Counted from the stretch's first letter, positions 1 to 6,425 are shown. The stretch: 9,283 nt of DNA from an uncultured Collinsella sp. (GCA_937950415.1 CALFDL010000024.1:1-9283); one strand, 5' to 3'. Notes: generated by a model not told the origin, from the sequence alone. Translations and numbers: made by a program.

Positions 1-15
1 ATAAGTATGTTTGAG

Positions 16-1029
16 CTATTCGCCATGTGCATCCATTTCGTCTAGAGCCCACTGAGGAATTTCTATTTGAAGAGATTTGTCGGGCTCGATATCTTCGATT
101 CGCTTGTTGTAGTGGGCAAGAAGCCGTGCGACATTTAATCGAATTAGGCCTCGCTTGTAGAACGATAACTCTTCAATATTGATGCCGATAAACGATTCGA
201 GCGCGATAACCTGTACGCGATTGCCGAGTCCCTCACTTTCGAACAGTCCGTAAGCGAAGGAAACTTTATCGTGGGGGACAACGACGATGGGCCGAATGCC
301 ATTTCGAATGTTATCTCGGCATCGATCGGTCAATTTGGCCATTGGCGATACAGTCACATGAAATGCAGCATCATTGATTTGGAAATCGCCAGAACGGTCT
401 GTCTGCTGGTCGGCGGCGTTTGAGTTGTCCTTTCCGATTTCTATGGTTGGAAATAACATCTCAAGTTTTGCACCTACCAGGTGCTGTGCGACGGTACCCG
501 TTGGCTTATCGGACCGTAGGCTTGCTTCGGCTAGGATATCATCGACAATGACAGAAATTGGTTTTTGAAGATCGATTTCGACTTTGATTCTCTGCCGGTT
601 AAAGAAATCGACCTGGATTCGCTCGACGAAGAAATTGGCGATTGCATTCGCAGCTTCAAGACGAGTGTCTTCGCAAATGTCACTGGGTAGGGCAGAGTTG
701 ATAATTGTGGCAAGCTCAAGCGCCATCGGGAGTGTGCCGCGTGAGGTTCTGCCGCCCTCTGACGCGAAGGCACGCGTTTCCCCATGTCTGGCTAAAACTG
801 TTTTGATGCATGCTCCACTTAGGCCTCGTACTTGGCTCCCCTTGTCCGATTGCACATAATCGTCGGTGAGCGGAAAACGGTTTTGCAGCAGCTCGCTTAT
901 GCCTATGCCAACCGCCATAACGTTACGGTTGACATAGCCTCGCTTGTTGCGCTTGGATTCGTACCAGAGTTCAATGGCATCCAAGATACCTTTATCGGGC
1001 TCGCTCAAGGAGCAATTGGTCATTTCCAT
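16..1029 (-). CDS. DUF4928-like protein, putative restriction partner of the adjacent C5 methyltransferase
   Basis: This 337-residue protein has no signal peptide or membrane segment, so it is probably cytoplasmic. It resembles, from memory, the DUF4928 family often encoded beside cytosine-5 methyltransferases; its biochemical role is not established to my knowledge. Visible blocks are a Gly/Arg-rich stretch at residues 67-99 (RGLSG, then EGGRTSRGT) and, at 178-230, GTVAQHLVGAKLE, then DRSGDFQIND, then AFHVTVSPM. The order E190, D215 and a following beta strand recalls a PD-(D/E)XK nuclease core, but the usual ExK position reads HVT (224-226), so a nuclease role is inference. The ATG at 1029 is preceded by GGAG at 1039-1042 with 9-nt spacing; a second ATG at 1023 is possible. 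It overlaps the methyltransferase gene by 38 bp, suggesting translational coupling. Base composition is less GC-rich than metF. Family assignment is moderately sure; function is open. Confidence 0.66.
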   Translation of the reverse strand: MEMTNCSLSEPDKGILDAIELWYESKRNKRGYVNRNVMAVGIGISELLQNRFPLTDDYVQSDKGSQVRGLSGACIKTVLARHGETRAFASEGGRTSRGTLPMALELATIINSALPSDICEDTRLEAANAIANFFVERIQVDFFNRQRIKVEIDLQKPISVIVDDILAEASLRSDKPTGTVAQHLVGAKLEMLFPTIEIGKDNSNAADQQTDRSGDFQINDAAFHVTVSPMAKLTDRCRDNIRNGIRPIVVVPHDKVSFAYGLFESEGLGNRVQVIALESFIGINIEELSFYKRGLIRLNVARLLAHYNKRIEDIEPDKSLQIEIPQWALDEMDAHGE

Positions 1030-2152
1030 TATTGTTCACTCCGTTCCTTGAAGACATAAGCGCGGGTTTGACTGCATTTTTTATAAGCCAAGTGACAACT
1101 GGCACGGCAACTGCATCGCCGAATGCGTAGCGAATCTGAGCATCCGAGAAGCCGCTAAACTGACATGAGTCAGCACCTTGGAGACGGGCATATTCAGTTC
1201 CAGTCATCCAGCGAACTTCTATTTTTCCGTTTTCGCATATAACGACTGCCTGTCTTGATGAGCCGCCGCGAGCCGTTCTTAGACATCCGGCAATTTCTTC
1301 TTCACGGATTTCCCAGCGCACAACGCCCGATCGCGTGCGACGGTAAGCAGTGCGAACAATTTTTTCTTTGGCATTTAAGAAGCGCTGAAGGCGCTCTGCT
1401 TGATGCGGTGCAAGTGAGTCGATAAATGCTTGCACTTGGTTTTTGTTCCACCAACGCTTGTCGTCCTCGGGAATATTTTCAACAACCGTTGCAAGGCCCC
1501 TCATGCGAAGTGGGCTCGGTTCGTTTAGGTGAGAGACGTGCGTAATGAGTGAAGGGTCGGAGTGAATCCAGGAGACCTTTTCAGGTCGAAGCGAGGAATC
1601 GAGTCGGCTGTTGGGAAGAGGGTTTTTTAATCCGACGACAAACATGCGGGGGCGTGACTGGGGAAGCCAGTGCCGTGCATCGATAAAATAGGCGTCGCAT
1701 GAATAGCCTAAACGATTAAATTCCTGGCAAACGAGTCTAAAGTCATCACTGTTATTAGACGTGGCAAGGCCGATGACATTTTCGAGAACAAGTGCCCGCG
1801 GGGCACGATCGCTCATTCCTTCGATGGCCTTAATAAAGCCAAAGAACGCACTGGACTCTTTGCCAGAGATAAGTCCCTCCCTGTTTCCCGCGAGAGATAA
1901 GTTTGTGCAAGGGCTTGACGCCCATGCGATGTCGGCTTGGGGTATTAGGTCGGGGTCGAGTGTGTGAACATCCTGCTCGACTAGATGTTCATCGCCCCAA
2001 CACTGGCTGTACATGGCGCATTTAGTATGGTCTATGTCATTTGCCCAGATTGTTTTGATTCCGGCTTTTGCCATGCCGGCACGAGCCAAGCCAATGCCTG
2101 AAAAAAACTCAAGCGCGGTTAGTTGTGGCGAGAACTGCAGAATGTTGTGCAT
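992..2152 (-). CDS. DNA (cytosine-5) methyltransferase
   Basis: This enzyme transfers a methyl group from S-adenosylmethionine to C5 of cytosine in a specific DNA target and would protect host DNA in a type II restriction-modification system. All main motifs are present in order in 386 residues: motif I FFSGIGLARAG (16-26, SAM binding), motif IV SSPCTNLS (79-86) with catalytic Cys82, motif VI ENV (124-126), motif VIII QSRPR (165-169), a motif IX-like region RTARGGSSRQ (292-301), then YARLQG (321-326) and motif X FGDAVAVPVVTWL (344-356). The target-recognition region should lie between motif VIII and RTARGG; its site cannot be read from sequence. The ATG at 2152 places motif I at the usual distance from the N-terminus, although the ribosome site is weak. 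The gene looks intact. Its 3' end overlaps the DUF4928-like gene, pointing to one cassette, probably horizontally acquired given its lower GC than metF. Confidence 0.96.
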   Translation of the reverse strand: MHNILQFSPQLTALEFFSGIGLARAGMAKAGIKTIWANDIDHTKCAMYSQCWGDEHLVEQDVHTLDPDLIPQADIAWASSPCTNLSLAGNREGLISGKESSAFFGFIKAIEGMSDRAPRALVLENVIGLATSNNSDDFRLVCQEFNRLGYSCDAYFIDARHWLPQSRPRMFVVGLKNPLPNSRLDSSLRPEKVSWIHSDPSLITHVSHLNEPSPLRMRGLATVVENIPEDDKRWWNKNQVQAFIDSLAPHQAERLQRFLNAKEKIVRTAYRRTRSGVVRWEIREEEIAGCLRTARGGSSRQAVVICENGKIEVRWMTGTEYARLQGADSCQFSGFSDAQIRYAFGDAVAVPVVTWLIKNAVKPALMSSRNGVNNNGNDQLLLERAR

Positions 2153-2261
2153 GTACTGGCTTTCAGATAGTTGTTATTTGGCATCTAATGGTACTTGTTT
2201 GTGAGGACATCCGCTTACATACGGATGAGATTCCCTCGATACCGTGCCATCAATTGACATT

Positions 2262-3053
2262 TTATTCAGAATGCGAATAGCAGGTGGTGTGGGCGGCACG
2301 GAAGCGGCAGTTCTCGCGCATGCGGCAGATATTGCAGGTGGGGCGGCTTTGGGCGTCGTGGACCTCGCCATCGAACAGGCCGATCACCGCGGTCACGCTT
2401 TTGGTGGGCATGAGCAGGCTGGTGGGCGTGACGGTCAGGCCGATAAGCCGCGTGGCGTTGAGCGCATTGACGATCGAGCGCTGGGCCGAGAGCGGGCAGT
2501 CGCCGTAGCCGGGGCTAAAGCGCCAGTTGCCGGCGAGCCCATGAACGGCGGCGTCCGTCTTGACCTGCTGGTCCATTTGCTCAACGGCGGCTTCCACGTA
2601 AGCGGAGCACGCGGCGTCGAGCACGGCGCCCTCCAGGGGATGTTGGGCTCCCGTGGTGCGCAGGCGACGCTCGGCGTCCATGCCGAGGGTGCATGCCATG
2701 AGTGCGGCAAAGCGGGCGTCTTTGAGATGGCGATAGATATCGCGACCGCGCAGCTCAACGTTGGTGCCGACCAAGCGAATGCAAGGCTCATTTTGTTCGT
2801 CCACGCCTGTGGCATCGACGGCAAACACGCGGCGCACGCCACGGGGCTCAATGTCCAGTTCCAGGCGCTCGACTACAAGCTCAATACGCTGCGACAGCTC
2901 GGGCTCAATCTGCTGGCCGCCATAGCCCAGATACCGCAGCATCTCGGCACGGTCGACACGAGGGTGGTGGGCAGCGTCGATACGGTAAAGCGCCGGCGAC
3001 GCAAGGTCGGCCGGCACTTCAACAACGGTTATATCGGCGTGCGGTTTTTCCAT
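2262..3053 (-). CDS. Stand-alone MetH reactivation-domain protein (B12-dependent methionine synthase activation)
   Basis: This 263-residue protein resembles the C-terminal activation domain of B12-dependent methionine synthase, which binds SAM and supports reductive remethylation of the inactivated cob(II)alamin cofactor. The most telling stretch is NWRFSPGYGDCPLSAQ (176-191), matching the RxSxGY...CPD-type SAM-binding signature, followed by LNATRLIGLTVTPTSLLMPTKSVTAVIGL (198-226), typical of these domains. The C-terminus carries a cysteine cluster, CNICRMRENC (240-249) plus C258, as in other short stand-alone versions; it may bind metal or an Fe-S centre (inference). The ATG at 3053 is chosen because it overlaps the metF stop as TAATG, giving translational coupling; the reading frame stays open upstream to 3146, but that extension would lie inside metF. 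A separate activation protein implies a methionine synthase lacking this domain elsewhere in the genome. A corrinoid-protein reactivation role is the main alternative. Confidence 0.86.
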   Translation of the reverse strand: MEKPHADITVVEVPADLASPALYRIDAAHHPRVDRAEMLRYLGYGGQQIEPELSQRIELVVERLELDIEPRGVRRVFAVDATGVDEQNEPCIRLVGTNVELRGRDIYRHLKDARFAALMACTLGMDAERRLRTTGAQHPLEGAVLDAACSAYVEAAVEQMDQQVKTDAAVHGLAGNWRFSPGYGDCPLSAQRSIVNALNATRLIGLTVTPTSLLMPTKSVTAVIGLFDGEVHDAQSRPTCNICRMRENCRFRAAHTTCYSHSE

Positions 3054-3925
3054 TACCCCAGGCGCTCCATAATGGTTGCGGCGATCGCAGGACGATTCAT
3101 AGTGTACAGGTGCAGACCGTCGGCACCGTGCTCCTTGAGGTCGCAAAGCTGACGGGCAGCATAATCTACACCGGCTGCCTGCAGGCTCTCGGGGTCATTC
3201 TCGTACTTGGCGAGAATCTTGATGACGGGGGAGGGCAGCGACGCGCCGCACATAAAGACCATGCGGCTGATTTGCGACTTGCCCATAAACGGCATGATGC
3301 CCGCGGTAATGGGCACGGTGATGCCGGCCTTGTCGGCAAGCTCGCGGAAGCGATAGAAGCACTCGTTATCAAAGAAGAGCTGTGTCACAAAGAAGCTCGC
3401 GCCGGCGTCTTGCTTTTGCTTGAGGTGCTCGACCGAGAGGTTAAGATCCTCGCAAGCAATGTGGCCCTCGGGGTAGGCTGCGGCGCCCACGCAAAAGCCG
3501 GCGTCGACGAGCTCGGGGATGAGGTCACGGGCGTAGGCGTAGTCCGAGGCGGGCTTGTCGTCCTCAGTCGCGCCAGCGGGCAGGTCGCCGCGCAGGGCCA
3601 GTACATTTTCTACGCCGGCGGTGCGATACTCGTCGATCTTGGCGGCGATGTCGGCGTGGGTGCGGCCCACGCAGGTGAGGTGTGCCACAGAGGGCGTGTC
3701 GAATTCGCTCGAAATCATATGCGCGATGGGGGCGGTGGTGGCGCCGTTGCCCGAGCCGCCAGCCGAGCAGGTGACCGAGACAAAGCTCGGCGAAAGCTTG
3801 CACAGATTGCCTGCCACTTCGCGAGCCGTGTCGAGGGTGAGCTCGCCCTTGGGCGGGAACATCTCAAACGAAACGGGCGCGGTGCCCTGGGATGCTGCCT
3901 GCTTAAAAACCTCGTCGACGCGCAT
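3053..3925 (-). CDS. metF: 5,10-methylenetetrahydrofolate reductase
   Basis: MetF is a cytoplasmic flavoprotein that reduces 5,10-methylene-THF to 5-methyl-THF, the methyl donor for homocysteine in methionine synthesis. The protein has 290 residues, the normal bacterial length, and an uninterrupted single-domain TIM-barrel pattern: VSFEMFPPK (18-26) with catalytic Glu21, SVTCSAGG (50-57), HLTCVGRTHADI (82-93), NVLALRGDLP (107-116) with the conserved RGD at 112-114, GAAAYPEGH (147-155), FFVTQLFFDN (178-187) and the closing LHLYTMNR (271-278). The ATG at 3925 is preferred over an upstream in-frame ATG at 3991 because AGAGGAGC at 3931-3938 sits 5-6 nt in front of it and homology starts there. 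The gene runs into the MetH-activation gene by a 1-nt TAATG overlap, so the two form a methionine-cycle operon. An inverted repeat at 3958-3980 lies just upstream and may be an operator. Confidence 0.97.
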   Translation of the reverse strand: MRVDEVFKQAASQGTAPVSFEMFPPKGELTLDTAREVAGNLCKLSPSFVSVTCSAGGSGNGATTAPIAHMISSEFDTPSVAHLTCVGRTHADIAAKIDEYRTAGVENVLALRGDLPAGATEDDKPASDYAYARDLIPELVDAGFCVGAAAYPEGHIACEDLNLSVEHLKQKQDAGASFFVTQLFFDNECFYRFRELADKAGITVPITAGIMPFMGKSQISRMVFMCGASLPSPVIKILAKYENDPESLQAAGVDYAARQLCDLKEHGADGLHLYTMNRPAIAATIMERLG

Positions 3926-3957
3926 ATCGTGCTCCTCTAGATACGTAATAGTGTGAT

Positions 3958-3980
3958 GTGCTGTAAGGATTCTACAGCAC
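3958..3980. repeat. Perfect 8-bp inverted repeat upstream of metF, possible operator
   Basis: GTGCTGTA (3958-3965) and TACAGCAC (3973-3980) form a perfect 8-bp dyad with a 7-nt spacer, 33 bp upstream of the metF start codon. On the metF strand the spacer side contains TAGAAT, a weak -10-like hexamer without a good -35. The position would suit a repressor dyad or a leader hairpin. A second, weaker hairpin with one G-T pair (3981-3997, CCACTGTGTCACGGTGG) is adjacent. No known methionine regulator box was recognised. Confidence 0.45.
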
Positions 3981-4089
3981 CACTGTGTCACGGTGGAGTT
4001 TCACTCGTTATTCGGGGATACCAATCAAAGATGCCTTGCTATCGGCTTTCTCTATAACAGAGCGGCTAATCTAGGCACGGACTATAAAG

Positions 4090-4345
4090 ACTGGTATCTG
4101 ATGCAAAATACCAGTTAATAGAGCTCCATCCCAAATTGACTACCCTTAAACCATGGAGAGAGGTCTGCAATTTATACAGTTGATTGGCTGTTAAGGGTGG
4201 CAATACCGCTGCGATGCGGTAACCTCATTGATTGGTTTCGCGACAGCAACATAACGGTAATGTCGCGGAAACACGGCGAGTCTAAGCTATGACTCGTTCG
4301 TTAGTAATCAACACCGCTTCTCACGCGGTGCCGATACGAAGGGAG
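4090..4345 (+). promoter_or_regulatory. Structured leader upstream of the type III glutamine synthetase gene, candidate cis-regulatory RNA
   Basis: Between the divergent metF and glutamine synthetase starts (426 bp), the stretch nearest the latter holds a series of inverted repeats: ACTGGTAT/ATACCAGT (4090-4097 with 4108-4115), ACCCTTAA/TTAAGGGT (4142-4149 with 4191-4198), TACCGC/GCGGTA (4204-4209 with 4216-4221), TTTCGCGACA with TGTCGCGGAA (4236-4245 with 4261-4270, one G-U), CGAGTC/GACTCG (4277-4282 with 4291-4296) and CACCGC/GCGGTG (4312-4317 with 4325-4330). TTCGT (4297-4301) can also pair with ACGAA (4336-4340), closing the last hairpin right at the ribosome site AGGGAG. TACCG (4204-4208) has a second possible partner at 4255-4259, so alternative folds are possible. 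I do not recognise a named riboswitch; the cyanobacterial glutamine (glnA) motif was not found. No convincing sigma-70 promoter was located in 3992-4200. Confidence 0.45.
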
Positions 4346-4351
4346 TTCCGT

Positions 4352-4906
4352 ATGGCCGAACTTACTGACCGCTTCGGGACCATGGTGTTCTCTGAGGAAG
4401 TCATGAAGGACTACCTCCCCAAGGACATTTGGAAGCGCCTTGCTGCAACCCTCGAGGGCGGTGAGCCGCTCGACCTGGATGTGGCCAACGCCGTTGCCCA
4501 TGCCATGAAGGTCTGGGCCATCTCCAAGGGCGCGACGCACTATGCGCACTGGTTCCAGCCGCTTTCGGGCATTACTTCCGAGAAGCACGACAGCTTCCTG
4601 GAGCCCAACCACGACGGCACCGCCATTACCAAGTTTACGGGCAAGAACCTCATCCAGGGCGAGCCCGATGCCTCGAGCTTCCCCAACGGCGGCCTGCGTG
4701 CTACCTTCGAGGCCCGTGGCTACACCGCTTGGGACCCCACTAGCCCCGCCTTCATTAAGGACGATGTCCTGTGCATCCCCACGGCTTTCTGCTCCTACAC
4801 GGGCGAGGCCCTGGACAAGAAGACCCCGCTGCTGCGCTCCATGCGCGTGGTGGGCGATCAGGCGCTGCGCATCCTCCGGCTCATCCTGCAGCTGAAAAAG
4901 GCGTGA
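4352..4906 (+). CDS. glnN: Type III glutamine synthetase, N-terminal fragment cut at a sequence join
   Basis: Glutamine synthetase III makes glutamine from glutamate, ammonia and ATP. The first ~177 residues are clearly this family: HYAHWFQPLSG (63-73), FTGKNLIQGEPDASSFPNGG (95-114), LRATFEARGYTAWDPTSPAF (115-134) and TPLLRSM then QALRILRL (158-177) are hallmark blocks. Family members are about 700 residues; here the match stops at Leu177 (codon 4880-4882), and seven unrelated residues follow before a TGA at 4904-4906, so the catalytic core and C-terminal parts are absent. The ATG at 4352 is chosen over an in-frame ATG at 4289 because AGGGAG (4340-4345) lies 6 nt before it. As written the product cannot be an active synthetase. 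Either the sequence was misjoined here, leaving a partial intact gene, or the gene is a true deletion remnant. The symbol glnN is the common name for type III enzymes. Confidence 0.9.
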   Translation: MAELTDRFGTMVFSEEVMKDYLPKDIWKRLAATLEGGEPLDLDVANAVAHAMKVWAISKGATHYAHWFQPLSGITSEKHDSFLEPNHDGTAITKFTGKNLIQGEPDASSFPNGGLRATFEARGYTAWDPTSPAFIKDDVLCIPTAFCSYTGEALDKKTPLLRSMRVVGDQALRILRLILQLKKA

Positions 4907-4946
4907 GATCCGCGTCAAAAACCGCGTGAAAAACCCAGAAACGGCA
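4880..4946. other. Probable join between two unrelated sequence blocks
   Basis: Glutamine synthetase III similarity ends at codon 4880-4882. From about 4883 the sequence no longer fits that family and leads into a non-coding, A-rich stretch with a Firmicute-style promoter. No target-site duplication, inverted terminal repeat, tRNA or integrase gene is visible beside it, so a mobile-element insertion is not supported. The 4883-4906 segment (ILQLKKA, stop) may be the last codons of a different gene from the right-hand genome, in this or another frame. Assembly chimera is the simplest explanation; a genuine recombination or deletion end point remains possible. Confidence 0.72.
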
Positions 4947-4975
4947 TTGCAATCGTTTCAAATAGATGCTATAAT
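4947..4975 (+). promoter_or_regulatory. Sigma-70/SigA promoter of the BMP lipoprotein gene
   Basis: TTGCAA (4947-4952) and a perfect TATAAT (4970-4975) are separated by exactly 17 nt, and TGC directly before the -10 gives an extended -10 element. Transcription would start near 4982, leaving a leader of about 80 nt before the start codon at 5065. This strength fits the high expression usual for transporter binding proteins. Confidence 0.85.
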
Positions 4976-4976
4976 C

Positions 4977-5031
4977 AGAATTACCCCTTTGGGGCATTCT
5001 GACGCCGGGGTGCGGCCTCCGCGGTCCGGCG
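4977..5031 (+). promoter_or_regulatory. Two hairpins in the 5' leader of the lipoprotein gene
   Basis: The first hairpin pairs AGAAT (4977-4981) with ATTCT (4996-5000) and CCCC (4984-4987) with GGGG (4991-4994), at or just before the predicted transcription start. The second is GC-rich: CGCCGG (5003-5008) pairs with CCGGCG (5026-5031), and inside it GCGG (5012-5015) pairs with CCGC (5019-5022), with a symmetrical GGT/GGT internal loop and a 3-nt apical loop. The second would lie entirely in the leader mRNA, ending about 16 nt before the ribosome site AAAGAGG (5047-5053). It could stabilise the 5' end or be regulatory. No purine riboswitch core was recognised. Confidence 0.5.
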
Positions 5032-5064
5032 CGGAATATCATTACGAAAGAGGTAGATTTTCAA

Positions 5065-6369
5065 ATGAAGAAGTATCTTGCACTGCTTCTGGTCCTGGTC
5101 ATGGTCCTGAGCCTGGCTGCCTGCGCATCCAAGACGGAGCCCGAGACCACCACCGAACCGGAAACCACCACCGAAACCGCTCCCGAGACCACGGAAGAAC
5201 CCGCCGCTGAGGAGCCTGCAGCTGAAGAAGAGACCCCGGCTGAAGAGCCCGCTGCCGACGCTGCTTACTCCGTCGCCATGATCACCGACTACGGCGATAT
5301 CACCGACCAGTCCTTCAACCAGACCACCTACGAGGCCTGCAAGGCGTTTGCCGATGCCAACAAGATCGAGTTCTCCTACTTCAAGCCCGCCGGCGACAAC
5401 ACCGCCGACCGTGTGGCTATGATCGAGAAGGCCGCGGACGAGGGCTACAACGTGATCGTGATGCCCGGCTACGCTTTCGGCGGCGCCATCGTGGAAGCTG
5501 CTCCCGAGTTCCCCGACGTGAAGTTCATCGCGCTCGACGTCGCCGCCGGCGACCTGCTCGAGACCGCCGTTGCCAAGGCCGGCGAAACTTACGACTACAC
5601 CCCCGAGAATTGGGACCTCAACAAGTACGTTGACATGAGCAACGTCTACTGCGCGGTCTATCAGGAAGAGCTGTGCGGCTACATGGCCGGTTACGCGGCT
5701 GTGAAGCTCGGCTATAAGAACCTCGGCTTCCTCGGCGGCATGTCCGTTCCCGCGGTCGTCCGTTACGGCTACGGCTTCGTGCAGGGCGTTGACGCCGCTG
5801 CCGCCGATCTGGGCCTCACCGATGTCAAGGTCAACTACATCTACGGCGGTCAGTTCTTCGGCGACGCCGACATCACCGCTGTGATGGATACCTGGTATCA
5901 GGGCGGCACCGAGGTCGTCTTCGCCTGCGGCGGCGGCATCTACACCTCCGCGGTCGACGCGGCCAAGAAGGCCAACGCCAAGGTCATCGGCGTTGACGTC
6001 GATCAGGCGGGTGTCATCGCCAAGTATGCCGGCGTGGACGGCATGACCGTCACCTCCGCCATGAAGGGCCTCTATCCCGCGACCTATGACACCCTCACCG
6101 ATGTTATCGTCAACGGCAACTGGGACAAGTATGTCGGCAAGATCGCAACGCTCGGCCTCGTTTCCGGCACCGATCCCGAGGCGAACTACGTCCAGATCCC
6201 CATGGGCGACGGCACCCAGTGGTCCGACAGCTTCACGCAGGACGACTATAAGGCCATGGTGAAGGATATGTTCGACGGCAAGATCACCGTTTCCAACGAT
6301 GTGAGCAAGACTCCCTCTGACTTCGCCACCGTGATCGCTGTGGAGGACCAGGGCGCTATCAAGGGCTAA
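5065..6369 (+). CDS. BMP/PnrA-family substrate-binding lipoprotein of a nucleoside-type ABC importer
   Basis: This is the extracellular, membrane-anchored receptor that would capture a substrate, probably nucleosides, for the ABC importer encoded downstream. The 434-residue precursor has a lipoprotein signal peptide: MKK, a hydrophobic core to residue 15, then lipobox SLAAC with Cys20 as the lipidated residue. Residues 23-66 are a low-complexity Glu/Thr/Pro/Ala linker containing repeated EPETTTE units. The mature periplasmic-binding fold starts near 68: YSVAMITDYGDITDQSFNQ (68-86, the family's D...SFNQ ligand region), NVIVMPGYAFGG (129-140), LGFLGGMSVPAVVRYGYGFV (220-239), VVFACGGGIY (284-293), AKVIGVDVDQ (305-314) and SAMKG (331-335). 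AAAGAGG at 5047-5053 precedes the ATG by 11 nt. The three visible Arg codons I checked include only CGT, unlike the CGG/CGC-rich ATPase; high expression can explain this. The gene has its own promoter and terminator. Substrate is inferred from the family, not shown. Confidence 0.95.
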   Translation: MKKYLALLLVLVMVLSLAACASKTEPETTTEPETTTETAPETTEEPAAEEPAAEEETPAEEPAADAAYSVAMITDYGDITDQSFNQTTYEACKAFADANKIEFSYFKPAGDNTADRVAMIEKAADEGYNVIVMPGYAFGGAIVEAAPEFPDVKFIALDVAAGDLLETAVAKAGETYDYTPENWDLNKYVDMSNVYCAVYQEELCGYMAGYAAVKLGYKNLGFLGGMSVPAVVRYGYGFVQGVDAAAADLGLTDVKVNYIYGGQFFGDADITAVMDTWYQGGTEVVFACGGGIYTSAVDAAKKANAKVIGVDVDQAGVIAKYAGVDGMTVTSAMKGLYPATYDTLTDVIVNGNWDKYVGKIATLGLVSGTDPEANYVQIPMGDGTQWSDSFTQDDYKAMVKDMFDGKITVSNDVSKTPSDFATVIAVEDQGAIKG

Positions 6370-6393
6370 GCGCAGAGCACAAATCTATATGCG

Positions 6394-6425
6394 AAAAGGA
6401 ACGTCCGAAAGGACGTTCCTTTTTT
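6394..6425 (+). terminator. Strong intrinsic terminator after the lipoprotein gene
   Basis: AAAAGGAACGTCC (6394-6406) pairs perfectly with GGACGTTCCTTTT (6411-6423) around a GAAA tetraloop, giving a 13-bp stem that runs into a T tract ending at 6425. It lies 24 bp after the lipoprotein stop codon. It should end most transcripts and so separate expression of the binding protein from the ATPase and permease genes, or allow limited read-through for a binding-protein excess. Confidence 0.95.

Noticed and set aside
2208..2227. Inverted repeat CATCCG/CGGATG between the MetH-activation and methyltransferase genes
   Set aside because: Only six pairs with an eight-base loop and no T tract on either strand, so it does not qualify as a terminator; it could be chance.
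2244..3152. A 302-codon plus-strand frame opposite the MetH-activation gene
   Set aside because: It is a reverse-strand shadow of a real gene; no domain is visible and the opposite strand holds the recognisable SAM-binding and cysteine motifs.
3110..3940. A 276-codon plus-strand frame opposite metF
   Set aside because: The metF frame carries all conserved blocks of the reductase; the opposite frame is compositionally odd and has no domain.
4289..4351. N-terminal extension of the glutamine synthetase fragment from an ATG at 4289
   Set aside because: A good ribosome site directly precedes the ATG at 4352, family similarity begins there, and the extension overlaps the hairpins of the leader.
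4880..4950. Transposon or prophage insertion as cause of the broken glutamine synthetase gene
   Set aside because: No terminal inverted repeats, target duplication, transposase, integrase or tRNA site is visible on either side.
4976..5064. Purine riboswitch ahead of the BMP lipoprotein gene
   Set aside because: The leader is only about 80 nt and lacks the conserved junction sequences and kissing-loop arms of the purine aptamer as I know it.
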